From CAZJLP01 sp964546955 (GTDB lineage: Bacteria; Verrucomicrobiota; Verrucomicrobiia; Opitutales; Opitutaceae): a DNA stretch of 64,000 bases. Under the pieces are notes generated by a model. The model ran no database searches and was not told the origin of the DNA. It was given only the letters and a program-made list of their open reading frames with translations. The stretch spans positions 19,699 to 83,698 of the forward strand of contig CAZJLP010000017.1 of NCBI GenBank assembly GCA_964546955.1. Direction: 5' to 3'. Shown in pieces: positions 25,397-33,875 of this stretch. The position numbers and the translations under genes are program-made. Position 1 is the first letter of the stretch, and each line of letters begins with the position of its first letter.

Positions 25397-26371
25397 ATGC
25401 CCGCTCTGTCGCGCGCCGACCTTTCCGACTCACTTATCAAACGACTTACTTGGGAAGATCTCGATCTCGCCTATGTTCGACGCTTGATTGAGATCGCCAA
25501 AGACGAAGATCTTGCCGGGCTGGGACTTCGGCAACGCCCGACGGCCACTGGCGACCGTTCTACAGGCTGTATTGCCGGAACCCCAAGACAGGGTTCGGCC
25601 CATCTTGTCGCTCGCGAAGACATGACGGTTTGCGGTCTGCCCCTCTTGGCGCTCATTCTTTCGGCCTACGGAGGCAATGCGACCGTCCAGGCCCGCACAA
25701 AAGATGGGCGCTCGGTGACCGCCGGCACGGTCCTTGCAACGGTGACGGGGGACCCGCGCGTCATTCTCGCTTCCGAGCGCATCATGCTCAACTTCGTCCA
25801 GCGACTTTCCGGCGTGGCGACGCAAACGCGCCGCTACGCGGACGCATTGGGCAAGTCGCGGACCCGCCTCCTGGACACGCGCAAAACGACCCCTGGGTAT
25901 CGCGTGCTGGAGAAATACGCCGTCGCGTGTGGCGGCGGCTGGAATCATCGCCTCGGTCTCTTTGACCGCGTGATGTTGAAGGATAACCATCTTGCGCTTC
26001 TCGGTTTCAACGAGATCGACACCGCGGCGGGCCGCGGGCCGAATCAAACCGGGGGCCCACTCGCCGCAGCGGTTTCCGCGGCGCGACGCGCTGCGCCTGA
26101 ACTACCCGTCGAAGTCGAAGTCGACCGGATCGATCAGATTCCCGCCGTTCTGGCGGCCGGCGCCGACGTGATCCTCCTCGATAACCTAACCCCGGCCCAG
26201 CTCCGGAAGGCGATCGACTTGATCGCTGGGCGCGCGTTTACCGAGGCCAGCGGAGGCATCACGCTAAAGACGCTGCCAAAACTCGCCAACCTGGGCCTCG
26301 ACTTCGCTTCCACCGGCGCGCTGGTCCACCAAAGCGTCTGGGCCGACATCGGTTTGGACTGGCAGACCTGA
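25397..26371 (+). CDS. nadC: Nicotinate-nucleotide pyrophosphorylase (quinolinate phosphoribosyltransferase)
   Basis: The 324-residue enzyme converts quinolinate and PRPP to nicotinate mononucleotide, releasing CO2, in NAD synthesis. Landmarks are the N-terminal domain with TGTVLATVTGDPRVIL-like sequence (AGTVLATVTGDPRVILASER), then NFVQRLSGVATQTRRY, DTRKTTPGYRVLEKYAV, GGGWNHRLGLFDRVMLKDNH, VEVEVDRIDQ and ILLDNLTPAQL. An insertion near 55-80 makes it somewhat longer than the usual 280-290. nadA and nadB are not nearby. It begins a rightward run with birA and coaX. Confidence 0.95.
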   Translation: MPALSRADLSDSLIKRLTWEDLDLAYVRRLIEIAKDEDLAGLGLRQRPTATGDRSTGCIAGTPRQGSAHLVAREDMTVCGLPLLALILSAYGGNATVQARTKDGRSVTAGTVLATVTGDPRVILASERIMLNFVQRLSGVATQTRRYADALGKSRTRLLDTRKTTPGYRVLEKYAVACGGGWNHRLGLFDRVMLKDNHLALLGFNEIDTAAGRGPNQTGGPLAAAVSAARRAAPELPVEVEVDRIDQIPAVLAAGADVILLDNLTPAQLRKAIDLIAGRAFTEASGGITLKTLPKLANLGLDFASTGALVHQSVWADIGLDWQT

Positions 26372-26487
26372 CTCATCCTCTTTCCTTACATGCAACTCCG
26401 CCGCCGTCCGCTCCACTACCTGGATCCCTTCGCAACGACCTTTCGCGTCCGCCTCTCTTCGGCCCGCCGCCTAGTCCTCTGTCTCCG

Positions 26488-27498
26488 ATGAGCAGCCCCG
26501 AAATTGTCATCTTACGCGCCCTGCTCGACAAAGAATCGGGTTACGTCTCCGGAACGAACCTAGCCAAGAGCCTGGACATGAGCCGGGTGGCGGTCTGGCA
26601 GTACATGGAGAAATTGCGTCATCAGGGTTTCGGCTTCGAGGCCGTGCGGGCGCGAGGCTACAAACTCACGTCGCGGCCCAACCAGCTGAATCCCTCGCTG
26701 ATCGAAGCTTATCTATCCTCCCGACAACTCGCTTTCGGCTTCGACTACTTCGAGACGATCGACAGCACCAACGACGAGGCGCTGCGCCAGCTGACCGGCG
26801 GCAAAGAGGCGCCATTCGTGATTGTCGCGCGGGAGCAAACGCGCGGCCGCGGGCGTTTTGGCCGCACCTGGCACAGTGGAGCCGACGGCAACTTGTATGT
26901 CAGCTTCGGTTTCCGTCCTTTGGTGGAGCCGGCGCGCATGCAGACCTTCACCCTCTGGATGGGAGTCAACGTGTGCGAGGTGATCCACAATTTCACCCAC
27001 GCGGTGCCGGGGCTGAAGTGGCCCAACGATCTCCTGTTCGACGGCCGCAAAGCGGGGGGTATGCTCACGGAAGCGCGAATGGATGCGGATCAGATCCGAG
27101 ATCTGGTTTTCGGTTTGGGCCTGAACGTCAACAGCGAAACCGCCTCCTGGCCCGAGACGCTTCACGGACGCGCCATTTCGCTCGCGGAGCACACGCGCAC
27201 TCCGGTCGACCTCAACAAATTCACCGCGGCCTTGATCGGCCGGATCCTCGACGCCTACGAACAGTTCATCAGCGGCGCGTATGAAAAGACATTCGCCGAG
27301 CGCTGGCACCGTTTCGACGTGCTGCGGGGCAAGACCATCACGATCGTCCAAGGCAGTCGCGAAGTCCAAGGCGTGGCCACCGGCATCGACAATGAAGGGT
27401 CGCTCATCCTGCGCACCGACAAGGGAAAGTCCGAACGCTTCCGAGCCGGCGAAGTGACCCTCGACAAAAACGTGCTCGCCCAGGCCGCCGAGGGCTGA
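26488..27498 (+). CDS. birA: Biotin--[acetyl-CoA-carboxylase] ligase with N-terminal HTH (BirA-type)
   Basis: The 336-residue protein has a winged HTH (about 1-65, with GTNLAKSLDMSRVAVWQYME), the catalytic core with the biotinyl-AMP loop RGRGRFGRTWHSGADGNLYV, KWPNDLLFDGRKAGGMLTEA, and a C-terminal SH3-like domain (VVQGVATGIDNEGSLIL-type). It biotinylates acetyl-CoA carboxylase; the HTH suggests that it also represses biotin genes. No operator site is seen here. A tiny upstream frame (26390-26491) overlaps the start as ATGA. coaX follows after 15 bp. Confidence 0.95.
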   Translation: MSSPEIVILRALLDKESGYVSGTNLAKSLDMSRVAVWQYMEKLRHQGFGFEAVRARGYKLTSRPNQLNPSLIEAYLSSRQLAFGFDYFETIDSTNDEALRQLTGGKEAPFVIVAREQTRGRGRFGRTWHSGADGNLYVSFGFRPLVEPARMQTFTLWMGVNVCEVIHNFTHAVPGLKWPNDLLFDGRKAGGMLTEARMDADQIRDLVFGLGLNVNSETASWPETLHGRAISLAEHTRTPVDLNKFTAALIGRILDAYEQFISGAYEKTFAERWHRFDVLRGKTITIVQGSREVQGVATGIDNEGSLILRTDKGKSERFRAGEVTLDKNVLAQAAEG

Positions 27499-27513
27499 CC
27501 ATGCTATCGCGCG

Positions 27514-28296
27514 ATGCTCTTCTGTATCGATGTAGGTAATACGCACGCGCACTTCGGCCTCGTGGGCCCGGAAGGCGCGGCAGCGATGCACCGTCTGCCG
27601 ACGCGGCAGCTGGACCATCCGACCGAGGGGTTCGGCGCGCGGCTGCCGAAAGCGTTCGCCGAACGCCCCGATTTGCAGGGGATCTCTTTTTGCTCCGTTG
27701 TGCCCGAAGCGACGGAGCGGCTCCTGCGCGTGTTCGAGCGGTGCGGCGCGGGCGTGCCGGTTTTTCAGCTCACGCACGAAAAAAAACTTGGCGTGGCCAT
27801 CAGCTACCCTCGTCCGGCCGAAATCGGACAGGACCGGCTGGCAAATGCAGCCGCCGCCCTAGCGCTGGTCGGCGCGCCCGCCGTTGTGATCGATATGGGA
27901 ACCGCAGTCACCTTCGACATCGTGACACGCGCCGGAGGTTACGAGGGCGGGATCATTGCACCTGGAGTCGAGGTGATGCGCCGCTATTTGCATGAGCAGA
28001 CCGCGTTGCTCCCAAAACTCGACCCCACCGACCTCGAGGTCTCCCGCGCGATTGGAAAATCGACGCTGGAAGCGATGAAAATCGGAACCGTCGTAGGGTT
28101 CGCCGGCATGGTGCAGGCTCTGCTGGACGAGGTCTTGCGAGAGTTTTCCATGCGAGGCGAAGGATCGCCCGCGGTGCTCGCGACGGGGGGAACGGCCGAT
28201 CTCCTGGAAAAACGGCTTCGCCACCCCTTCCGCATCGTCCCCGACCTGACACTCCGCGGGCTGGCTAGCGCCTGGGCGCTGAATCGGCCGCTCTGA
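27514..28296 (+). CDS. coaX: Type III pantothenate kinase
   Basis: The 260-residue kinase phosphorylates pantothenate in the first step of CoA synthesis. ASKHA-fold motifs are present: FCIDVGNTHAHFGLV at the N-terminus (phosphate 1 motif), IGQDRLANAAAALAL, VIDMGTAVTFDIV with the catalytic Asp region, and GGIIAPGVEVMRRYLHEQTA. birA-coaX is a common neighbourhood, and the two are sometimes fused. The spacing of 15 bp after birA supports one transcript. Confidence 0.95.
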   Translation: MLFCIDVGNTHAHFGLVGPEGAAAMHRLPTRQLDHPTEGFGARLPKAFAERPDLQGISFCSVVPEATERLLRVFERCGAGVPVFQLTHEKKLGVAISYPRPAEIGQDRLANAAAALALVGAPAVVIDMGTAVTFDIVTRAGGYEGGIIAPGVEVMRRYLHEQTALLPKLDPTDLEVSRAIGKSTLEAMKIGTVVGFAGMVQALLDEVLREFSMRGEGSPAVLATGGTADLLEKRLRHPFRIVPDLTLRGLASAWALNRPL

Positions 28297-28487
28297 GGCA
28301 GGCACGGACCCGGTTAGGCCCGCAAGACCGTGAATCGGGATGTCAAGCGGACGCCCTGCCGTCCTCAAGCCCCGCGAGGCAGAATCGTCTCTGACTCCGC
28401 TTGTCAGGCCCGGCCTATCGCTACCGGCTTCACGCTTTTTCTTTCCTTCCCTCCGCGCGGATTTCGTATGCACTCATCTTCGCGTCC

Positions 28488-29501
28488 ATGTCCGAAGCCC
28501 CCCCTGCCATCGAAGTTAAGAATCTCGTAAAATCCTATGCGGGAGTGACCGCGGTCAATAGCGTCAGCTTTACCGTGGCCAAAGGAGAAATCCTCGGCTT
28601 TCTGGGTCCGAATGGCGCCGGCAAGAGCACAACCATGCGAATCCTCACCGGCTACCTGCCGGCGACTTCAGGATCGGTCGAGCTCTGCGGGGTCCCGGTC
28701 GCGACCCAGCCGGACCAGGTGAAGCGGCTCATCGGCTACATGCCGGAAAATAATCCGCTCCCGGAGGACACGCGCGTGTCGGAATACCTCTACTACCGCG
28801 GCCGCCTGAAGGAAATCCCGCGCCGGCGGCTCAAAACTCGCGTCGACGAAGTCCTTGAACTTTGCGACCTGAAGAGAGTTCGGCACCGGATCATCGGGAA
28901 ATTGTCCAAAGGGTATCGCCAGCGCGTCGGCATCGCCGAAACCATCATCGCCGAACCCCCTGTCATCATCATGGACGAGCCCACCATCGGGCTCGACCCG
29001 CACCAAATCCTCATTGTCCGGGATCTGATCGCCAGCCTGCGAGGCCGGATGACGGTGATCATCTCAAGCCACATCTTGCCGGAGATCGAAATGACCTGCG
29101 ATCGAGTGTTGATCATCAATCAAGGACGCGTGGTAGCCAGCGGAACACCAGCTGATCTGCGCCGTGAAATCCTCGGGCACTCGCTTTACCGCCTGGAGAT
29201 CTCCGGCGATTTCGACCAATTGCCCGCCGCGCTCGCGTCAGTCGAGCCCACGCTGAAAGTGGCCGACCAGGAGGGGCCCGATGCCGCCGGTTTCAGCACC
29301 GTGAAACTGACCACCTCGCGCGACGAGCCTCTGGGGGAAAAACTGCTCGACGTTCTCGGCCGCGACCGGCGTTTCCGCCTTCGCGCGCTGACGCAGGTAC
29401 ATCCGACCCTGGAAGATGTTTTCCTGGCTGCGACCAAGCGAGCCTGGGACGTGGTGGACGACGGAAGAAAACCATCAAAGACAGAAGGACTGAAAGGCTG
29501 A
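28488..29501 (+). CDS. ABC transporter ATP-binding protein, GldA-like
   Basis: The 337-residue ATPase carries Walker A GPNGAGKST near residue 44, LIGYMPENNPLPEDTRVSEY, signature LSKGYRQRVGIAETI, Walker B VIIMDEPTIGLDP and the switch His in SSHILPEIE. YMPENNPLYxDMxVxEYL and the modified signature SKGYRQRVG (no GG) are typical of GldA-type and related ABC-2 ATPases. It precedes GldF-, GldG- and DUF4340-like genes in one direction, a set found in gliding and non-gliding bacteria alike. The last codons (KTEGLKG and the stop) are encoded by a heptamer-word repeat, so the C-terminus may have been altered by it. Confidence 0.92.
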   Translation: MSEAPPAIEVKNLVKSYAGVTAVNSVSFTVAKGEILGFLGPNGAGKSTTMRILTGYLPATSGSVELCGVPVATQPDQVKRLIGYMPENNPLPEDTRVSEYLYYRGRLKEIPRRRLKTRVDEVLELCDLKRVRHRIIGKLSKGYRQRVGIAETIIAEPPVIIMDEPTIGLDPHQILIVRDLIASLRGRMTVIISSHILPEIEMTCDRVLIINQGRVVASGTPADLRREILGHSLYRLEISGDFDQLPAALASVEPTLKVADQEGPDAAGFSTVKLTTSRDEPLGEKLLDVLGRDRRFRLRALTQVHPTLEDVFLAATKRAWDVVDDGRKPSKTEGLKG

Positions 29502-29583
29502 ACGGCTGAGAACATGCATCTCAAGCAACCTCAGTTTTTGCTTTTCCGCTCGTCAGCCTTCAGCTTTCAGCGTTCAGCCTTCG
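29483..29583. repeat. Heptamer-word island between ABC subunits
   Basis: AGAAGGACTGAAAGGCTGAA then CGGCTGAGAA on the left, and CGTCAGCCTTCAGCTTTCAG then CGTTCAGCCTTC on the right, are degenerate complements. The island starts inside the ATPase coding sequence and spans the gap to the permease. Confidence 0.65.
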
Positions 29584-29591
29584 TTTAGCCC

Positions 29592-30356
29592 ATGCGCCAC
29601 TTCCTGACCATTCTCGCCCACGAGATCCGGATGCTGTTCGTCAGCCCGAGCACGTACATCGCAGCCGTTCTTTTCCTGGAGATCATGGGTTTCATCTTCA
29701 CCTTTCTCGTGCTGCAGGCGTACAGCTCGAAGCCGCAGGAGGCCTCCCCCGCGAGTGTCTTCTTCAGCCTCTTCTGGGTGCCCGTCCTTTTTATGGTGCC
29801 GCTCCTCACCATGAAGAGCATCTCGGAGGAGCGCCGCCTCGGCACGCTCGAAACGCTGCTCACCACCCCGGTCTCCACGGTGGAAGTCATCCTCGGCAAG
29901 TTCGCCGCCGCCTATTTCCTGTACATTCTCCTGTGGGCCCTCACCGGCGGATTTTTCTTCATTCTGCACTCCTTCGCTCGCGACCCCCGGCTGCTCGATC
30001 CCGGACCTTTGTTCGGCGGCTATCTCTTCGTCGCCGTCTCCGGACTTTTCTTTATCGCGGTCGGCATTTTCGCCAGCGCGCTATCCCGGAATCAGGCCGT
30101 GGCCGGCATACTCAGCTTCGCCATCCTCTTCGGGCTTTTCATCGGGATGCATTTCCTACCCGACTACCAAGTGCTCAACAACAGTGTCCTCCAGCCGGTC
30201 AAGGAGATGGTCGACTATGCGCACGTGTTCCAGCACTTGGACGACTTCACGAAGGGCGTCATCGACACGCGGCAGCTGCTTTTCTACGTCAGCGGAGCGG
30301 TGCTCGCCCTCATCTTCAGCATCCTGGGAGTCGAGGCCAAACTCCTGCATAGCTGA
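29592..30356 (+). CDS. ABC-2 permease, GldF-like
   Basis: The 254-residue permease has six hydrophobic helices with the conserved EIRMLFVSPSTYIAAVLFLE opening, FWVPVLFMVPLLTMKSISEE, and RRLGTLETLLTTPVSTVEVI. SEERRxGTLExLLTxPV is the signature of the GldF/NosY-like ABC-2 permeases. It follows the ATPase and is 2 bp from the GldG-like gene, so they form one complex. The transported substrate is not known for this family; in Flavobacteria GldAFG is needed for gliding, but no gld secretion genes are visible here. Confidence 0.92.
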   Translation: MRHFLTILAHEIRMLFVSPSTYIAAVLFLEIMGFIFTFLVLQAYSSKPQEASPASVFFSLFWVPVLFMVPLLTMKSISEERRLGTLETLLTTPVSTVEVILGKFAAAYFLYILLWALTGGFFFILHSFARDPRLLDPGPLFGGYLFVAVSGLFFIAVGIFASALSRNQAVAGILSFAILFGLFIGMHFLPDYQVLNNSVLQPVKEMVDYAHVFQHLDDFTKGVIDTRQLLFYVSGAVLALIFSILGVEAKLLHS

Positions 30357-30358
30357 CC

Positions 30359-31876
30359 ATGGCGCTTTCTCCCAGCTTTCGCACGGCCCGCTGGATTCGG
30401 ACGACCAACCTGATCCTGCAGGCGGGGCTGGTTCTGTCGCTCTTCGCGATGCTCAACTACCTGGCGCTGCATTATGCCTGGCGGTTCGACCTGACCCGCA
30501 TGCGCGCCCACTCGCTCTCGGCCGAGACGAGGGCTCACCTCAAGGCGCTGAAGCAGCCGGTGCATATTTATGTTACGATCGCGCCCGATTCGGAAGCGTA
30601 TCACCGCGTACGCTCCCTTCTGCGCGAGTACGCCTACACGACCGAATCGAAGGATCAGGGCCGGGTAACGGTCGAGTACATCGATCCCGACCGCAACCCG
30701 CGCAAATTGCGGGAGCTGCAGCTCGACCTCGAGCAATACCAAGGGGCGGTCGCACTCGTCACGTCGCAACAGGGCACGCGGCGTGAGTCGCGCATGCTCG
30801 CGGCCACGGACCTGTTCCAGGCGGGACGAAAGAATCCAAGGACGGGAAAACCGGACGGGCTGGCGTTCTCGGGCGAACATGCTTTCACTTCCGCGATCCT
30901 GGACGTAACCGGGAGCGAGCAGAAAAAGATCTATTTCCTGGTCAGCCACGGTGAGATGGAACTGACCGATACGCGCCCCTCCCGCGGTTTGTCCGTCCTC
31001 AAGGATCAGCTGAGCTTTAGAAACTACAAATTGGAGCCGCTCAACTTCTCCACCGCCCGGGCCATCCCCGACGATGCCGCCCTTTTGGTCTGCGCCGCGC
31101 CCCAGAGCCCCTTCACCAAGTACGAACTTGTGATGCTGCGCGAGTACATGACCGCGCGGGATGGCCATTTTCTTTATCTGAGCAACGATCGCCCCACCGA
31201 GGAAACCGGTCTGAACGATCTCTGGCACGACTGGGGCATCATCGTCGATCGCGCCGCGATCATGGATTCGAATCCCGAGTACGTCCGCGAAAATGGTGAT
31301 CTGATCTTCAAGGTATTCGACGGCGAGCATCCGGTCACGCGTCAGCTCCCCCTCATTCCCGATCAAGTGACGTTTGGTCAGACCACGGTCGTGAGGCCAA
31401 ATCCGAGCAAGGTTCGCGACGAGGGCCTGGTAATCACGCGCTTGATCGTCACGCAATCCCCCACGGCCTGGGGCGAGCGAGATTTCCGCGACCTGGGCCG
31501 CGCCCGGTACAACCCGGGGCAGGACCTTCCGCCCGACGACAAATTGCTCGTGGCCGCGATCGCCTCCGAGCGCGTTTCCGCAAAGAAAAATCTTCCTTTC
31601 AGCGTTCACGGCGGCCGCTTGGTTGTTTTCGGTTCGGCTCAGTTTATCGCCAACAACCGAATCGCGCTGAACGGCAATCTCAACCTCATCACCTCGGCCA
31701 TCGATTGGCTGGCGGAACGCGACGGGGCGGTGAACGTACCGGCCCGCCCCATCGAACAATTCCAATTGTCCCTGACCGAAAAAGAACAATCGCGCCTCCA
31801 GTACAGCCTGCTTTTCGGGGTGCCCGGGGCGGTCGCCATTCTCGGGCTTCTCGTTTACTGGACACGCCGTCGCTGA
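30359..31876 (+). CDS. GldG-like ABC-associated extracytoplasmic protein
   Basis: The 505-residue protein is anchored by helices at about 20-45 (LILQAGLVLSLFAMLNYLAL) and about 478-500 (LFGVPGAVAILGLLVYWT). Between them lies the GldG/IFT52-type extracytoplasmic domain: YAWRFDLTRMRAHSLSAETR, HIYVTIAPDSEAYHRV, VEYIDPDRNPRKLREL, FLVSHGEMELTDTRP and LEPLNFSTARAIPDDAALLV. Proteins of this kind are dedicated partners of GldF-like permeases. It sits 2 bp after the permease and 11 bp before the DUF4340 gene. Confidence 0.9.
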   Translation: MALSPSFRTARWIRTTNLILQAGLVLSLFAMLNYLALHYAWRFDLTRMRAHSLSAETRAHLKALKQPVHIYVTIAPDSEAYHRVRSLLREYAYTTESKDQGRVTVEYIDPDRNPRKLRELQLDLEQYQGAVALVTSQQGTRRESRMLAATDLFQAGRKNPRTGKPDGLAFSGEHAFTSAILDVTGSEQKKIYFLVSHGEMELTDTRPSRGLSVLKDQLSFRNYKLEPLNFSTARAIPDDAALLVCAAPQSPFTKYELVMLREYMTARDGHFLYLSNDRPTEETGLNDLWHDWGIIVDRAAIMDSNPEYVRENGDLIFKVFDGEHPVTRQLPLIPDQVTFGQTTVVRPNPSKVRDEGLVITRLIVTQSPTAWGERDFRDLGRARYNPGQDLPPDDKLLVAAIASERVSAKKNLPFSVHGGRLVVFGSAQFIANNRIALNGNLNLITSAIDWLAERDGAVNVPARPIEQFQLSLTEKEQSRLQYSLLFGVPGAVAILGLLVYWTRRR

Positions 31877-31887
31877 TATCTTTTCCC

Positions 31888-33837
31888 ATGCGCACCAAGG
31901 TCACGCTGGTCCTCCTCTTCCTGAACGTCGCGCTGTTCTTTTTCATCGTCTACGTCAACAAACCCGCCGGCCGGCCCACGAACGAAACCCAGCCCTACGC
32001 GGAAGCCATCACCAACGTCCAGGCGTTCGCCATTTCCTCCACGAGCGGGACGGCCAACGTCCGCCTCGAGCACACGGCCGAAGGCTGGATCCTGACCGAA
32101 CCCGTGGAGTGGCCCGCCAATGAATTTGCGGTGAAACGCATCCTGAGCGAGGTGCAAAATTTGCGCTCGGAGACGAGCTTCGCGGTGAGCGATCTCGAGA
32201 AGAACGGGCAGTCGCTGGCGGACTATGGATTGGAAAAACCGTCGATCACCGTGACGGTGACCCAGGCGAAACTGGCCTCGCAGGCGCCTGCCCTTCCTCC
32301 CGTCATTCTGCGCATCGGCGACGCGGTGAAACTGGGCAACCGGCTTTACGTCCTTTCGCCCGACGGAAAACGAATCCATGTCGTGAACCGCAGTCTCGCC
32401 GACAGCCTGACGGTGAAACAGGAAGAGCTCCGCTCGGACGAAATCTTCACCATCCAGCCCTATGAGGCGCGCTCGATTTCCATTCAGCCCATCCGCACCC
32501 GGATCGAGCAGGAACAAGGCCGCTGGTCATTCGGCATGCCCATTGTCGCGCGCGCAAGCAAGGCAGAGGTGGAAGTGACGATCACCCAATTGAACAATTT
32601 GCGGACGCGGACCTTCCTCGACTCGAAAACCGATGCCGCTCGCACGGGCCTGGAATCCCCCGTGCTGCGCATCACGATCGATGGCCAGAAACGGCACGAA
32701 ACCCTGTTGATCGGCGCGCCGGTCGAAGAGCAGCCCGCGCCCGCCAGTGCCTCCACGCTCCCGGCGCGGGAGTATTATACCCAGATGGAGGACCGAATTC
32801 CCAACCGCAAAAGCTCCCCCATCTTCACCACCAACATCCCGAACGAACTCCTGGACAACCTCCGCGGGGCGCAGGAAAAATTGCGCGAACGGCGCATCCT
32901 GGATTTCGACCCTTCCGCGGTCACGGGAATCACGCTGAGCCAGCGTGAGGGCGAGCCCGAACTCGCGCTGCAGCGACTTGACGCCAACCAGTCGAATTCG
33001 GTCGCCGCCTGGCAGTACATCCAGCGCAACCCGGCCGGAACGCCGGTCGTGACCTCGGCGGATCGCGAGATTGTACAACGCTTGATCAAAACTCTGACTC
33101 AGCTCTCGGCCGAGAAGTTTGTGAACAACGCTCTCGGCGACGCCGAAAAGGACAACTACGGCCTCGGGCGGCCCACGCGCCATGTGACGCTGAGCCTCGC
33201 CGGCGCGCCCGGTGCCGCCGCCACCACCTCGAAACTTCTGCTCGGACTGGTCGACAAGACGGTCTACGCGAAAGTCGACAACGCTCCGCACGTGTACGCC
33301 GTCAGCCCGGAGATCCTGAATCAGGTTTCGATCGAGCCGCTGCATTATCGGGAACGACTGCTGCGGGAGCTTCCCGCGGGCGCGCAAATCACACACCTGA
33401 CGCTGACGGACCCGGGTTCAAAGCAGGTGCTGCTCGACCTGCCGGTTCCCCCTGCCCCGGCAGCCGGGAAAAGCGGAACAGGAGACCGTTCCCCCTTGGA
33501 AGAAGTGGTGGCGAGGCTTCGCACGCTGCGGGCGAAGAGCTTTCGCGCGAACACCTTCACGAACACAGTGAATATCGGCGGCGAAGAGCGCCCTTGGCGT
33601 TTCCAGCTGGATGCAAAGCTCGCGCTGGGAGGCAACGCGGGGTCCACCGCGGCCGTCTCCTCTCTGTTCTTCAGCGATCGCGTCGGCGGCACCACCCAGT
33701 GGGTGGGTTCGCCCGACCTGAATGTCGTCTTCGAGGCCGAACAGGAACTGATCGACGCGCTTTTCAAACTTACCTACGGATCCCGCGACCCGGGACCCAC
33801 ACCTCCTGCCGCCGGCGAAGCGCCAAAGTCACCCTGA
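31888..33837 (+). CDS. DUF4340-domain membrane-anchored protein
   Basis: The 649-residue protein has an N-terminal anchor (RTKVTLVLLFLNVALFFFIV) and a long extracytoplasmic part with repeated DUF4340 units: EHTAEGWILTEPVEWPANEF, LADYGLEKPSITVTVTQA, then SADREIVQRLIKTLTQL, DNYGLGRPTRHVTLSLAG. DYGLxxP segments are characteristic of DUF4340, a family regularly found beside GldG-like genes. Function is unknown. The frame is open from 31705, but that part overlaps the GldG-like gene in another frame. It is 11 bp after the GldG-like gene. Confidence 0.88.
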   Translation: MRTKVTLVLLFLNVALFFFIVYVNKPAGRPTNETQPYAEAITNVQAFAISSTSGTANVRLEHTAEGWILTEPVEWPANEFAVKRILSEVQNLRSETSFAVSDLEKNGQSLADYGLEKPSITVTVTQAKLASQAPALPPVILRIGDAVKLGNRLYVLSPDGKRIHVVNRSLADSLTVKQEELRSDEIFTIQPYEARSISIQPIRTRIEQEQGRWSFGMPIVARASKAEVEVTITQLNNLRTRTFLDSKTDAARTGLESPVLRITIDGQKRHETLLIGAPVEEQPAPASASTLPAREYYTQMEDRIPNRKSSPIFTTNIPNELLDNLRGAQEKLRERRILDFDPSAVTGITLSQREGEPELALQRLDANQSNSVAAWQYIQRNPAGTPVVTSADREIVQRLIKTLTQLSAEKFVNNALGDAEKDNYGLGRPTRHVTLSLAGAPGAAATTSKLLLGLVDKTVYAKVDNAPHVYAVSPEILNQVSIEPLHYRERLLRELPAGAQITHLTLTDPGSKQVLLDLPVPPAPAAGKSGTGDRSPLEEVVARLRTLRAKSFRANTFTNTVNIGGEERPWRFQLDAKLALGGNAGSTAAVSSLFFSDRVGGTTQWVGSPDLNVVFEAEQELIDALFKLTYGSRDPGPTPPAAGEAPKSP

Positions 33838-33875
33838 CCGCCGCGAGCGCGATCGACTCGGTGTCCGCGCCTTCC

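Noticed and set aside
30284..31789. 501-codon leftward frame
   Set aside because: Antisense to the GldG-like gene, which fits its operon; the shadow has no start signal or domain.
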